From Casuarina equisetifolia (taxonomy: Eukaryota > Streptophyta > Magnoliopsida > Fagales > Casuarinaceae): 64,000 nt of DNA. The position numbers were made by a program, and so were the translations under genes. Within the stretch, counting starts at the first letter, position 1; each line of letters starts with the position of its first letter. Below the pieces are notes generated by a model. It searched no databases, was not told where the DNA came from, and saw only the letters and a list, made by a program, of their open reading frames with translations. The DNA is taken from the NCBI GenBank assembly GCA_028551475.1, contig CM052358.1:23400853-23464852 (forward strand), given 5' to 3'. Positions 11,924 through 25,186 of this stretch are shown here, piece after piece.

Positions 11924-12442
11924 CGTTCTCCAAGATTAAATTCCCACAAAAATCTCGGGCCACAGCAAAAAGAGAGAAAGCCAGTGGAATCTAGTTCCAG
12001 ATCCCGCTTAAACGACGCCGTGCCACCATTACAGGCAAAAACCCACTGTTTTGTCGCATAGTCCCAGTCGTACCAAGCCCTACCGTTTCATTTAACTAGG
12101 AGTTTCGAAACGCGGATCTAACGCACCGTTTCAATCGTCTGGTTTTTCGCTTTTCTTTTTCACTAAATAAAGAGGATTTAAAAATATATGATTTAACTAT
12201 GATTACGGGTTAATAAAATTGAAAGAATGTCTTCTACAAGATAAAATTTGTTGCAGCTCCAATAAGAAAGAAATAAAAGGGTATACAATTTCCTCAACTT
12301 ATTATTGTAGGAGACAAGAACTGAACTCAACTAAACTGAACTATTACATACAGCAAGTCAACTACAGCCAAAATCAAAAAGAAGAAAACATATACTGGTT
12401 ACATTCATTTTGGTATATGCATAATACGGGCAAATGAGTAGC
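11924..12442. other. LIP2 leader/promoter and SelO 3' flank
   Basis: Holds the predicted LIP2 leader exon (about 11,924-12,060, less AT-rich than its surroundings). It is followed by about 380 bp of AT-rich DNA that must contain both the LIP2 promoter and the SelO 3' UTR. No separate gene is visible. Confidence 0.5.
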
Positions 12443-15400
12443 TTATGAAGAACAAGAAAGCATGCAAACGCCGGGCCTGTATGCCCAAGCAGGTGGCAAG
12501 CGGGCATATTTTTCCATTCCTGGTTGCTCATCATATGGCCGCTCCATTAGCTTTAGCAGCCGTCGGACTTCGCTAAAGTCACCAAGTTCGGCTGCGTCGA
12601 TTGCACTCTGGCAGAGGTAGTTCCGGAGGACGTATTTTGGGTTCACTGCATTCATCGATGCCTTCCTTTCTTCATCTGGGATGCCACTAGCAGCCAGCTG
12701 CGAAAATCAAACTAGTAAGATCAATATTGGTTTCAAGTTTGCAAGAAGGTGAAGGTGAAGGTGAAGGTGAAGGCAAATAGACAAACAAACAGACAGACAA
12801 CACAGACTATGCTTTACTTCGTCTTAGTGAACAATTTATGTACAATTCCTTCTTCCCCTCCCAGCTCCATCCAGTCAAACATTGAAAGACCCCTCTTCTT
12901 TACCTCCCAAATTCCTCCAACCAAACATTACCTAAGGATTCTTGTTTTCTCAAGGCCTTTCAGAAAAGTTATATAAACTACAGTAATAATGAGCACCATT
13001 TGGGGTTAGCAACGGCTTGGAGCACCAAAAGCTCATACGAGGTTCAAGCATGCCACAGGTCATGAAACCTCAGAAGGAAAACGTTTCAGCTCTTTGACAT
13101 GCTAACACACATAGGAAAACACACTGTCACTGAAAGTAAAATATGAAACCAAACAGCAAACCAAATAGAAATGAAGAGACAGTTTTGATTTTACCACTAT
13201 AACTATATTCAGACACTCAAAAAAGAAAATGAAAAAAGAAAAAAGAAAAAAGAAGAAGAAACTCATCATAATACCTCCTCGATGTAAGATTTCAGCCAGG
13301 TGGTCCATGCCTCCTTCCGTTCTTTGCCAATATCTAACAAAGCAGCCTTTAGTGGAACCAGCAACTCCTCATCAGGAATAGTAGGATCAGCTTTGATATT
13401 CGAAAGCAAGCGAAAGAAATTTGTGTAGTCCACTTTGTCAACAGCCAGATTGTTAAGAAGTTTGCTTATCAGCTGTTTATTGTACTTCGGGAGGCCAAGT
13501 TTCTTAGTCATTATTGCTTGATACTCGTCCATAAATTTGGTGCCATATCTGTAACAATTCAAGAGATGAATTCAACCATTAACCACCAACTAAAGATGAT
13601 TTACTTTTGGAATGAAAAGTAATAAGATGTACCCTACCTCTCCATGGCATAGTTTGCCTCTTTATCATTTATCAGCTCGGCAGCTAGTAGGGTTGATGTA
13701 AATTGTGCAATATTCCATAAGCCAATATCAGGCTGATTTGCAAAACAGTATCTTCTCCCAGGAAGATCTGTCGTATTTGGTGTGTAACTTGGATCAAAAG
13801 CATCCAGAAATCCAAAAGGACCGTAATCAATTGTGAGGCCTAAAATGCTCATATTGTCAGTATTCAGTACACCATGAGTGAAACCAACCCCCTGCCATCT
13901 TGAAATCAGAGTAGCAGTGCGCTCAGCAATCTGCACTGTCCAAGCTGATGAAAAGGAAACAACAGGTTACAATCATTATCATTCTTCTTCAGCCACAGAT
14001 ATAGTATGGCATTGACAATTCAAGGAGCAATATAGTACGGCTGCACAGAAACAAAACTACTTGTGCCCTTAAAGTGATAATTAACATGTCAGGATTATAA
14101 GCTCCTGCTGCTGAACTAATGTTCTGCATATTAACATAAGAAAATATATGCAGAACACAAGACTGTCAATGAATTGGGAGTCATAATCTCCATGCACTGC
14201 TGCTGCATAAGTATATTATCTGAGGCAGATCTCTTCCTCAACTCACTTTCAGGAAGAACTCAGATGGTTGTGGACATCCCAAGTAGACAGTAAATGCCAG
14301 TCTGAATCAGAATCACATAATAGCTCAGCTTTTTGCCATAATTTGATCCAATAATTTAATTCGGATATCACACAGGATCAAGTAATCCTTCCTATATTAA
14401 TCATTCCCCAGGAGAAGTTAATATCTATATTGCAATTAACAGTTTCAGGTAAGGTAGTTGTCCAGCTGAGCAAACTGCAACCCCCCCCCCAACAAAAAAA
14501 AAAAATCATCACCAGTGTGCAACAACATCAATTGTAAGTGGAACTTCTAGCAAATCTTCAAGCAACAGACTACTATCAATACTGCTGTCAGCTGAGGGGA
14601 GTCATCAAGATCAAAAAACTCATTACTTAGAAAAGCTTCAACTTAGAGAGCATACTAATATTTACAACAGCATTAGACAATTAATTGGGTGGTTTTCATG
14701 TGCACTAGGTATATCATCTATGCCACCAGCACCATTTCCATTACTCTAAAATGAAAATTTACCTGCATACTTGTTGGAAGTGAGATCCACAACTGAACGA
14801 TCATCATCACCTGTGCTGAAAGATAAACCCTCACTTTTACTCATGTTTTCTATATGAGGAAAGTGGTGCCGAATGGCATAGTCTGCCAGAGCACGAACAA
14901 TGCCAAGGTCCTCTTTCCCTCGGGAGGCATGTATTTGGTATGATCCAAACCTCAGGAAGGATTGGGCAACTCTGCAAACAATGGCTCCAGGCTCTTCCTT
15001 TGGGTTGCCACTGTGAATTTAGGACGTGATATTAGCATTCACAAGAACAGTATTATATTTGTGTGAATAGCATAACAAGAGATTTTTAATAACAAGACTA
15101 GAAGCTACCATTTCAAATTGTAATCCAAGTACATTTATAACTTGGCCTAGCATCTTTATATGAACTTAATTTTCAAAAAGTTAAACCACCTAAAACTGAA
15201 AGAATTTGGAAGATCCAAACAGAATATAAGGAGCAGGGAAGGAAAAAACACTTGTGAAGAATTTCCACACATAAAAAAATGGTACGTCACAACCAAATTC
15301 TGTATTGTTAAGATCTCCCAAGCAAAAAAAATGTGGTGTCTCATTTCCACCAAAAAGAAAGACTCAGAGGAGGGTCACACATTAGAGTGTAGGAAACAAG

Positions 15401-17234
15401 AACCTGTAAACAACACATGAAACAGATGAAGCTATGATGGTCACATATTCACCCTATTTCAAATCACTTAAATACTTACTCATAGAACATGTCACGAGTC
15501 ACAAATTTTCCCGTTGTGACAAGACAAAGAGCACGAGTTGTTGGAATTCCTAGACAATGCATAGCTTCACTGCAAAGGAACTCCCTGATGCTACTACGTA
15601 GCACTGCAAGGCCATCTGCAAACCGGCTGTAAGGAGTCTTCCCAGCACCTTTAAGCTGCAGTTCCCACCTTCCAGACTTAGAATTAATTATCTCTCCAAG
15701 TGTTATTGCCCGACCATCACCCAACTGTCCAGCCCACATCCCAAACTGATGTCCTCCATAGCACTGAGCATAGGGCAAGCTGTACAAGAAAAGATCAATC
15801 AGAATATACTAAAAGTTAGCCGGGACCTGGTTTATTCTTGTGACAAAAACTAAATGGGTGAACACTTACGCTCCCACCAAAGTTGAAGCCCCCGAAAACA
15901 GAAGAGGGAAATCTGGCCTTTCAAATCTGCATTCAACAAGAAGTTTCGATTGTTAGTCCAAGGAGAGTGTGATATTCCTTATCTTTTTGTCAAGAAAAAA
16001 AAAGGGCAAACCAGCTGATATAAATAACCAAGGTATATGAGCAAACTGAAGCTCATAGTAAATCAAATTACAACCAAGGTATCTACTAGCTTCTAACATT
16101 GAAAACTGCAAAATTCCACAACATAGGTAACATAAAAGAACCTAATCACAGGTTGTTAAAACACTCCTAAGGATAGGACACCTCAGACTATAGGAAGAAC
16201 TTAATCATTCAAACACGGAAGAATATGTAGCCCACCCAAAAATTTGAACTAAAATGGATACGTTTATCATATGTCTCTACCAATCAAAGTTTCCTACATC
16301 AAGTTTTTAATTGTAGAATCAAGCTTAATCTCATGGAAATTCTTCGGGAACTAAATAAATATTCTTTCCAAGTAGAGAAGACAGGGCATTTAAAAGTAAA
16401 CATAAGTAACTCATCAATCGAAATGGCCTTTGTTCCCAAAAAGCTGTCTCCAGACACACTCTTTTGGTTTCAATTGGATTTGTATATGCCCCACAAGCAC
16501 ATCAACACAAAGTCTGATATGCCAAGGTGCCAAAAAAAAAGAAAAAAAAATCTCACTCTTTAACATCTAAATCAAGCAACTCAGCCACCGATTCCGACCA
16601 TGCAACAAGCTGAGGATTCTCCACTTCCGCTGACGGCAAAACTTTCGTGTAACAAGCATGCAATACCTAAAAACCAAAACACAAAAGGCATCAAATTAAC
16701 AAGCTCATCGAACCGCAGACGTGAAGGTCAGTCACATGTACCAAATCATTCAACACGAGATTACGAATTCATCAACAACTAGTAGCAATCACTCGAAAGC
16801 AAAACACAAAATTTTTAGTGAAAACGTTAAGTAAGCAAAAATCATTTCATTTCTCTAACCTCTCGCGGTATAGTATCCGTCCTCTGATCGCCGGGCAACT
16901 CCCTGACAAACGAGTGGTCCCAATTAAGATCCTCGAGCCTAAACCCTCGGCTCTTCCTGTCATCGCCATCGTCACCGCCGAGGCTCTGGTTCTTCAAATC
17001 ATCCGTTACGGAGTCGACGGACGCTGCGAGGTCCGGCGAGGGAGAGTCCATGGAGACAAAGCCACGACCACCGCTACCGGCGCCGACGTGGCATGCAAGG
17101 GAGGGTTTAACGGAGGAGGGAGGGCGAAGCGCGGTGCAGAAATGGGATTTCGGAGGGCGGCGGAGGGCGAGAGAGGAGAGGAAGGAAGAGAGCGGAGAGA
17201 GGGAGGGTCTCGGCGAGAGATGTGAAAGCAGCAT
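12443..17234 (-). CDS. SELO: Protein adenylyltransferase SelO, organellar, 8 exons (641 aa)
   Basis: SelO (UPF0061/YdiU) is a pseudokinase-fold enzyme that transfers AMP to protein Ser/Thr/Tyr, linked to redox control in mitochondria or plastids. Exons on the minus strand: 17234-16860, 16666-16557, 15926-15870, 15779-15480, 15010-14763, 13944-13638, 13548-13275 and 12697-12443. All junctions obey GT-AG and the sum, 1926 nt, is in frame. The first 60 residues are Ser/Arg/Pro-rich, a likely transit peptide. Then come [30 protein letters not shown] with [32 protein letters not shown] (catalytic Asp, near residue 395) and [11 protein letters not shown], the DFG equivalent. The protein ends CSS, with Cys where animal SelO has Sec (USS). 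Intron 7 (12,698-13,274) carries a GAAGGT microsatellite. Confidence 0.95.
12745..12774. repeat. GAAGGT hexanucleotide microsatellite in SelO intron 7
   Basis: Four GAAGGT units plus GAAGGC in direct tandem, followed by a (CAAA/CAGA)-rich stretch. It lies inside the last SelO intron, not in coding sequence. Confidence 0.85.
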
Positions 17235-20200
17235 ATTTTCTCCAGAACACCCTGACTGCTATTTATGTGGGCACCGAGGGCGCCGCAGGGTCTAATACAA
17301 GGTAGATTGGTGAGCGACGAACACGTAACGGTGGGTTAGCTTTGATCTTTTTAGATAGACTAGTCTATCCTCCACGTACCTTGAAATAATTGCATTTCTT
17401 ATGGTTGTGTGGTATTATGATTTTCCATTCTCATGAGTAAAATCAACTGTGAACATTATAATATGACACTAAGATTTGACTAGATTAGTCATGAACAACT
17501 AGTTGTAGACTAGTTGCCCAATCAATGTAGCCCTTCATGTTTGCTTGTTGTTAGATATCTACTAATAGTTATAACTTTTGACATAATGATAATCCTTGAT
17601 ACTAACAAACATCCTATAATTCATAAGTTGAGTTTACATACTTTATAATTATGATGATAAATAATTTAAATGTATATTGTGTATTATTAATGTTTATGTT
17701 TGATATCTTATTTAGATGAAAATGTTTTGTTCGCTTAATTACTCTTTTTAATGGAATTGGGTCTTCTAAACTATGTTTTGTTAGAAAGAAATCCTTTTAC
17801 TCAATTTTAGAGTCATTATACAAATTAAAGATTGATCATCAATAGTTCATGTTAAAGTTTAAGCTTAGAAAATTTGATCTGATGAGTGGTTATTAGCTAT
17901 TTATTATCAAGTCATTCCAATCATGATCCATGTTATTTAAGTAAACAATATTTAGAGAAGAAAATCAATTAATGTATAGTTATCTTGGACTCCTAAAGCA
18001 TATATAAGATCTCTTTTACGTGTGTTTTAATGTTATCTCTCATTATTATATCTCAACACTTATTAAAATTAGTAATTATCTTACATCATTAATATCTTGA
18101 TATAATATATCCTAATATGTTTAGATGTCCTCCCTTTCTTATTGACCAATTTTGAATAAGAAAATTAGACTTTTTGAATATGGCATCAAACTTAGATTCA
18201 AGTATAATACCTTGTTTCCTATAAATTATGTCTATGTAATTTCATCTCGTTATTCTATCATTCAAAGTAAGTTCTCATAATTTCTTTACCCCTAAAGCCG
18301 AGGAGATGTATTTGATGCAAGTGCATCCAAGTTAGCTTAAGCTAACAATCCATGCCATATATTGTTCATACCAATAAATGCAAGCTTAGGTCACAACATC
18401 ATCCAATGGATTTAAGAAGTCCAAAATCGATGAACATCTTTGGAATTCATTAGGATTTTTTAGTTGTTTAGAATTTGTAATTGTCTAAAACTCCATAATT
18501 GTGAAGGGTAGCTCTAAGATTCTTTAGGATTTTTTAATTATCTATAATTCTTTTACTAAAAACATATCCAAGATTTTCAAAGATTTTTTATTTGTTAAGT
18601 TCTAGTTCCCTATTCATAGGGTGGATATTTCAACTATAACAAGTATTGAATGACACAAAAAAAAACCTTAAGTTATTTGTTCAACTTGTTTCCTTTATCC
18701 AATTTTTCCAAAAAAAATTGGAAGTGGAGCACCTTCTTAAATTATGACTTAATCTTTATATCTTGGAGTCATTTGCATAGCATTTATTGTTTAGTTTTTG
18801 CCTACACTTATGTTTTAACCATTTTTGCATGGCATTTATTGTTCAGTTTTTGCCTAAACGTATGTTTTAACCATTTCTTCCCTTCGGACCCTATCCTCTC
18901 TTACAAAATAATCAATACTACTATTAAATGCTAATCCTAAACCTAGCTCACTCAATCCCACCACAATTTCCACAAGAACTCAAGTTATTAAAGTGGGCTC
19001 CTTTACTTTTATCTACACAACTATGTCTTGCTATAATAATGCTTTTTCCCTGATTCCACCGTACGAAGCAATAAACAAGATATTAACAATTGAGATAGCC
19101 AAGTTGAAGGATCAACTAAATGGTGTTCTTCAACTCTTGTGAACCCAAACCTAACACCAAAACCAAACCTCAAACATAACCTTAACACCCACTAGACAAC
19201 CATGAAGATAAACATGCTTCCCAAGATGATTCTAGTGATGATAAAAATTGGAGGAGAAATAGGCGAGATGAAGGCCACAACTCTAGATGGACATTCCTTA
19301 ATTTGAAAGTGCTTTTGACCTTAATGAGTTTGTTGATTGGTTATATGCTATTGAAAAAATTATTTGAGTTCAAAAGATATAATGATGAAAAAAAATATTT
19401 TATTCTTAAACTAAAAATATATATATACTTCTTTATAGTAGGAGAATAAAAAGAAATAAAGAGATTAATATTGTAAGAAGAAGGTTTGGTCATGGGAAAA
19501 GTTGAAGAAATTACTCAAAAAGAAGTTCTTGCCCAATGATGAAAAACAAGAACACTACCTTAAGTTAACACTTTTAGCCAATATGACATAAGTGTGAAGG
19601 AATACATTGGGGAGTTTAACTGCTAACAAATACCAACCCTAATCTTAGTTCACTCAAACCCACCACCATTTCTACATTATGTATTAGAAAACATAATTGC
19701 TCCACATCACCAATTCCTTAACTTGTTATCCTCTTCATATATTCAAGTTTCCTAATATCTCAATAATAAATTTTAAAAGAAAATCCTTTATAATAACACT
19801 CAAAAAGAAATAAGAGTGAAAGTATATTTTCACTTCCCATATGATCAAAAGAAACATAAAATGAAGCAATGTGGTATTTAAAAAAAAAAAGAAGAAGAAG
19901 AAGAAGAAGAAGCTATATTGGTTTAAATATCCAAACAAAATTGGAGCACAAGATTTGCAAATCTTAAATGATTGGCATTGAGTCTTAAGCTAGCTCGAGA
20001 TGGTCTAGTAAAAAAATTATAGAACACGCATCTAAGATGGTTTCGTAAGCAAGTAAATTTACTCAAAAGGTGAGGAGGAATAAGAGAAACAAAGGAACAA
20101 AAAGGAAAGTTAAAAGACACCAAAATTCAATTAAATAATTCACAAGTGTTTGGCTTAATTAAGAATAGGTGCTTCTTAAGATCTTTTTGTCTCTTGACCT

Positions 20201-20746
20201 TGGGCACTTGTATGAATGAGTATTTTAAAAAAAGAGATTAATTAAAAAATTTTAAAAAAAATTTAAAAAAAAAAAAGAAAAGAAAAAGAAAGAGGAGAAT
20301 GACAATTTTTTGCGGAACTAAAAGTCAAACTTTAACTGAAATAGTGAGGGCAGACATGGAATTAACTGAAGTCTGCTGTTCATTCCCCAAATTCCAACTT
20401 TTCAAATTTCCTGTGGGTGCCCATAGTCACCCCAAAACTGTTTTTATTTATGCTTTAGGCCGGAATTAAACGGAAATTTCCCAACCGAGCCCCACTTCCA
20501 GTTAAACAATTTGATCGCGTTCTATCGACTCGGCACCACAAATTCGACTTCTTGGAGCTTACCGGGGCGAATTATGCTTCAAAATCGGTCGATTATTCAC
20601 CATTTTTTCGAATTTGGGTTCTTATGATCCTTGTCGGCCAGGAGTAGCTGGTGTTGTCGAAGGATTTGATCGAAAAGTCTAGGTTTTGAAGGTGGTGTTA
20701 AAGCGGGTTTCGCTAGTGCTTTTTGTTGAATTGGTTTGGTGGAGTC
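17235..20746. other. Divergent intergenic region between SelO and EMSY-like gene
   Basis: About 3.5 kb of AT-rich DNA between the divergent starts. The left 120 bp is purine/GC-rich SelO promoter or leader. The middle (17.4-19.0 kb) shows no gene. From about 19.08 to 19.62 kb there is a Gypsy gag relic. A (GAA)n run lies near 19,889-19,912 and A-rich runs near 20,230-20,290. The stretch 20,300-20,746 has fewer stops and balanced base use and is the likely leader of the EMSY-like gene. Confidence 0.6.
19080..19620 (+). mobile_element. Ty3/Gypsy gag relic
   Basis: Broken plus-strand frames resemble the plant Ty3/Gypsy gag core in order. First is a DDSSDDKNWRRNRR-like hinge near 19,225. Next is EFVDWLYAIEKIFEFKRY near 19,320-19,375, then KKYFILKLKIYTS and a WWEN-like remnant. 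It ends with KKKFLPNDEK and SVKEYIGEFN near 19,590. Several stops and frameshifts show a dead, old fragment. No LTRs or pol were found around it. The same relic recurs in the second copy of the block. Confidence 0.7.
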
Positions 20747-23700
20747 ATGGAATTCGAGCTCTCTGATAGCAGTGGTGAGCTTAATCCTAAGATTGTTCTT
20801 TGGAATGTGTTGTTGTGGATTTCTAGGGTTTTCATTAGCTTATCCGGTAAATACGGATTCTCATCTGAAAAAATTTGGGATTTTTCATGTTTCCTGTGCA
20901 ATTGCCAGTTTTTGATGTGTTTGGTGATCTTAGTTTTAAGCATAGAGAAGAAACTGAGCTCTTGAAGCTTCTGTAACCGACTCGTGTCTGAATTCAATGC
21001 ACTGTGCTCGAATTATTGAAACTTTGGTAGGATTCTGGTGATGTGGCTCAATTTTTTCCATGAAACTTTTGGTTGTTTTCCGAGTTCTTACTTTGGATGA
21101 GGTTAAATTTTCTTGGAATTTCTCTGTTTCTGCTTAAGAATTGGTTTTTTTTAAGTTGCTCTGATGAATTGAAAATGTACCTGAGGTTTGTTGTTTAAAG
21201 ATTATGCTTTCGGTTTGCTTTGTGGTTTTCATGGGCTCGTAGGAACTTAGTCTTTTGATGAATTGATGTTGGCTTCTAGTAATGATATTCCCTTGTTTCT
21301 AACGAATTGATTGATTGGAATTTTCTCTTTCAGTATCTGAATTTAGTTTATGGAATATTTCGTGCTAATTTTTCGTTTGTACTATGAATAGTAGCTTTAA
21401 GAATCTATTCGTTTTGAAAAGTTTGGGTGGCTGTTTATATGAAGCACTCAACAATTATGTGCAGTTTCTGTGTCCCGTTCGAGAGAATTTTTGGGTGTGA
21501 TATCTCTGAAGAAATGTGGTGGATAACCAAACTCTCCAGTTGTACTTGCGACTGCTTAAGTATGAGTTTTTGTTGCTGAGATTAATTCAACTTGCTAGTT
21601 TTGATAGAATGGTGAACAGAGAATGAAAGAGTTTTGGAGTTGACTTGGTTTCTGTGAATAAAGCTTTAGTTTTTACTTTTGAGGCTTTTCCTTTTATCTG
21701 TTTTCCAGCTCAGAGGATAATGGGAAACATCTTAGTTTATTGGAATGACCTGATGTACTGAAATAACAAGTAGCCTCACTGTTCTAACCTGTACAGATTA
21801 ATTATCATGTTCACCCTTGAAAGCAGAAACCAATTTTTATGCCAGTTTACTGGTTATTTTCTATATGCTAGGAACCTGTTGGAAACAAGAAAAAAAAAAA
21901 AAGTTCTTTCCCTTTGCATATTTAGAGACTATTTGGCAGCCGCATCATATAAATTGTGCATCTAATAGACCATTTTAATCTGAAAAAAAATGTAGGAACG
22001 GATGATGACCTGCCGCCATCACATCAAAACAGATTTCAAAGAGCACGCCAGACTACTGGAAATGGAAGATCTGCACTTGTAGGCTCTGCTTCATTACCTA
22101 GGATGCATGGCGATATGGAAACCCAGATCCACAACATTGAGCAAGAAGCATATTGTTCAGTCCTTCGGGCCTTCAAAGCTCAATCTGATGCAATCTCTTG
22201 GGTATTAATTAATGCTTCTGTATCTATTTGTTTAAGAAACATTATTTTTATGCATTCTAAAGTCTCAAGAGCCATTATTCTTTAGGAGAAGGAAAGTTTA
22301 ATTACAGAACTCCGAAAGGAGCTGAGAGTATCAGATGAGGAGCACCGAGAGCTTCTATCCAGGGTTAATGCTGATGACATCATCCAAAGGATAAGGTTTG
22401 AATATGTTGGACATGACTGTCAAGTAGCTCCTATCTATCATATATTGCTTATGGTGATCTTTGTATATTAATTGGAAGTGTAATGATGTTAGGGAATGGA
22501 GGAAGGCAAGAGGCCTCCAACCTAGCATGCTTAATGCGGCTCAGCCTGTTCATGATCCCACGCCAAGTCCTACAGTTTCGGCATCACGAAAGAAGCAGAA
22601 AACATCACAATCTGTAGCTTCCCTGTCCCTGGGTGCACCATCTCCTGCGACACATCCATCTGTGCAACCAGCTTCATCAGCCTTTAGACGAGGTCCTCCC
22701 CCAGGATCAAGGAGCAAGAAACCAAAATCAGTAAGTAAGATAGTTTTGGAGGACCAACCGGTGAAACTGATATTCTCTTTTCTCCGTTTTTATCTTCCTT
22801 TTCATTTAATGGAGTCCACTGCCTCCTGCATCTTCAATGAAGGCTATGCAGTACCCTTCTGGTCTTACTGGAAGGACCCAGGTTGCTAATCGTGGTACTT
22901 CAGGAGCCCTTGCGACAAAAGAATCTGCCGAAGCTGCAAGCTATGAACCGTTAATTGGAAGAAAAGTATGGACAAGGTGGCCTGAAGACAACCACTTTTA
23001 TGAGGCAGTTATAACTGACTACAACCCGGTTGAGGTACTTTTTATTCTTTCCTTCAATCATTAACGTAGTCCATAGGTCACGGTTTATCTTGATATTTTT
23101 CAAATCTTTTTTTAGGGCCGGCATGCTCTGGTGTATGATATTAATACAGCAGATGAAACTTGGGAGTGGGTCAACCTAAAAGAGGTAAATGCCTTGCCGT
23201 GCTCTGAGTCTAAGTACGCGATTCATTTTAACTTACTGTTTTTCTCCTACGCAACATACAGGATACATATACCAAGTAATTTGAAGGTTTCTAGAATATT
23301 CGTGTGTATCTTGTTTCTACTATGTAGTCCACCTCTCACAAAAGCAGATGTGTCAAAAGATGTGCTCAAAAAACAGATAGAGGGCATAGACTTTTTTTTT
23401 TTGGCAGTTGGGTTGGGGTTGGGGGGGGGGGGGGGGTGTTTGGTGTCGGGTGTGGGTGGGTGTTGGTGTTGGGGTCTGGGGGTGTGTGTGAAGGCGCTAG
23501 GGGCGGCAGGATTGCTTGTCAAGGAAGGGAATAAAGTTGTGATGGTTCCTTTCTGGTCCAAAAACTTTCTTCACGCAGTTGAACTGACAGAGACTACTTG
23601 AAGATATATGCAAGCAAGCCATGCAAATTATCTTACTAGTACTTCTGAAGCTACTCTTCAATTCTCCAAAACTTGCACTAACAGTCTTCCCTAATGCTTC

Positions 23701-25097
23701 ATAATTTGTTGATTGGTTATGGTGCGTGTACAGCCAGCATCTTAAGAAAAGCTAGAAACTATAGCGGATCCCCACACCATTTATCATGTCAGCAAAATTT
23801 GAATTGTGTTTACTTTAGAATCCCGCAATATTCTGTTTTGCTATCTTTTAAAGTGCCCTTGCATAGTTTCTTAAGAAACTTATGAGCAAATACTCTTTAA
23901 ATGACAGATATCTCCTGAAGATATCAAGTGGGATGGAGAGGAGCCTGGAGTTACTCGTAAGGGTGGCCATCCTGGACCAGGCCGGGGAATTAAGAAATCC
24001 ATGGCACGTGGTGGTGCAGTTACTGGTGCAGGAAGAGGAAGAGGAACTCCCAAGGGTCAGTCCAGGAAAGATTTACCCCTAGCACAAAATGGAATTGGGA
24101 AGAAGGCAATGGGTGACATTGAAATAGTTCATACAGATACTCTTATCAAGGAGGTATGACTCCAATCGCTCATTACATTAACCCTTTTTTAGGTCACTTG
24201 CTTTTCCCTGATTGCTGTGAAATTTTAAACAGGTGGAAAAAGTTTTTGGCGCTAGTCATCCAGATCCTATGGAAATCGAGAAAGCTAAAAAAGTGCTGAA
24301 AGTAAGAACCAAGAATGTTCTGTAGTTTATGTTGCATGGTCTTTTGTTCCAGTATTTCTGATATGTTACTTAAAATGCAGGAGCATGAGCAAGCCTTGGT
24401 GGATGCAATTGAGAGGCTTGAAGATGCGTCTGACGGAGAAAGTGGTAATAACTAGCTAACAAATAACCATGTTATATAATATGTAAATTAAAACAAAGTA
24501 GTGATGCCTTCTGTTGTATCTATTTCCTCTAGCTTTTGTATTTTGGGATTTGACGGCGCCAGTTGTGTATGATTTTTAAATTATTTGTTCGGCCTTTTTT
24601 CCCCTCACTTCTTGAGTCTTAGAAATGGGACCAAAGTGAGTTCCTGGCCTTGTTAAAACATTTCTTGTTCATGTTCGTTTGTTATGTTCTATAGTTCTGT
24701 ATTTTTAAGTTGGCAATCATTTGTTGTACCTCCAGGCGACAGGACTTTGGTGCCATTTTGAACATATTTGTTTCTCAATCTTCTTCTTTTACGAGTTTAT
24801 GCATCCCCCAACTGATTACCGATTGATTTCATTCCACAATTAGTCCATTCATGTTTCTGGAAAGCAATAAAAGGTTTTAGTAGCTGTATTAAGACAATAC
24901 TGTCTTCTTTATCCTTTGGCTTCCAAGCAGATGGAGAACATCTATTCTCACGGGGGCGACTAATGGACCAAGAACAACGACTGGGGATACAGCCATTCGA
25001 TGAAATTGGTGAAGATAGAATGGTTGAAGGTACAAATGGGGATAAAATCGCCAGAGAGGGCAGAGTTGCATCCGATAATCCACAAGATCAAGCGTAG
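20747..25097 (+). CDS. EML3: EMSY-like chromatin protein (ENT + Tudor/Agenet), 10 exons, 462 aa
   Basis: Nuclear EMSY-LIKE protein; in Arabidopsis the family acts with chromatin regulators in immunity and seed development. CDS exons: 20747-20774, 21996-22201, 22286-22395, 22493-22730, 22843-23034, 23116-23184, 23908-24153, 24233-24301, 24381-24444 and 24931-25097. All are GT-AG and total 1389 nt in frame. The start [20 protein letters not shown] matches the family N-terminus. The ENT domain spans about residues 48-120 ([20 protein letters not shown]). A Pro/Ser-rich linker follows, then a Tudor/Agenet-like domain at about 230-281 ([20 protein letters not shown]). A basic GPGRGIKKS region and a short coiled coil (about 364-405) come next. 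Intron 6 holds a long G tract. Assignment to EML3 rather than a sister rests on adjacency to SelO, as I recall for Arabidopsis At5g13020/At5g13030, so treat the number as tentative. Confidence 0.93.
23391..23490 (+). repeat. T10 then long G-rich tract in intron 6 of the EMSY-like gene
   Basis: A run of T is followed by GGGTTGGGGTTGGGG-type sequence, an uninterrupted run of 16 G, and then GGGTGTGGGTGGG and GGGGTCTGGGGG. The G-rich strand is the coding (RNA) strand, so a G-quadruplex could form in the pre-mRNA. The run is 15 G and the flank is shorter in the second copy (from about 45,800). Confidence 0.8.
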
Positions 25098-25186
25098 AAA
25101 TGGTATAGGTTGGTTGACTAGTATGTGTTTGAAGTAAGCCAGGTTGTAGGATTGGTTTCATTGTAACTTTAACTTAGATGAGAAAT

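Noticed and set aside
16818..17225. 135-aa plus-strand frame (and its twin at 39,253-39,660)
   Set aside because: Antisense of SelO exon 1. The minus frame has the SelO start, splice site and conserved motif; the plus frame has only Arg/Gly/Glu-rich noise.
23131..23601. 156-aa frame over the G tract and its antisense 104-aa Pro-rich frame
   Set aside because: It runs from EMSY-like exon 6 into intron 6. The Gly- or Pro-rich composition comes from the G run.
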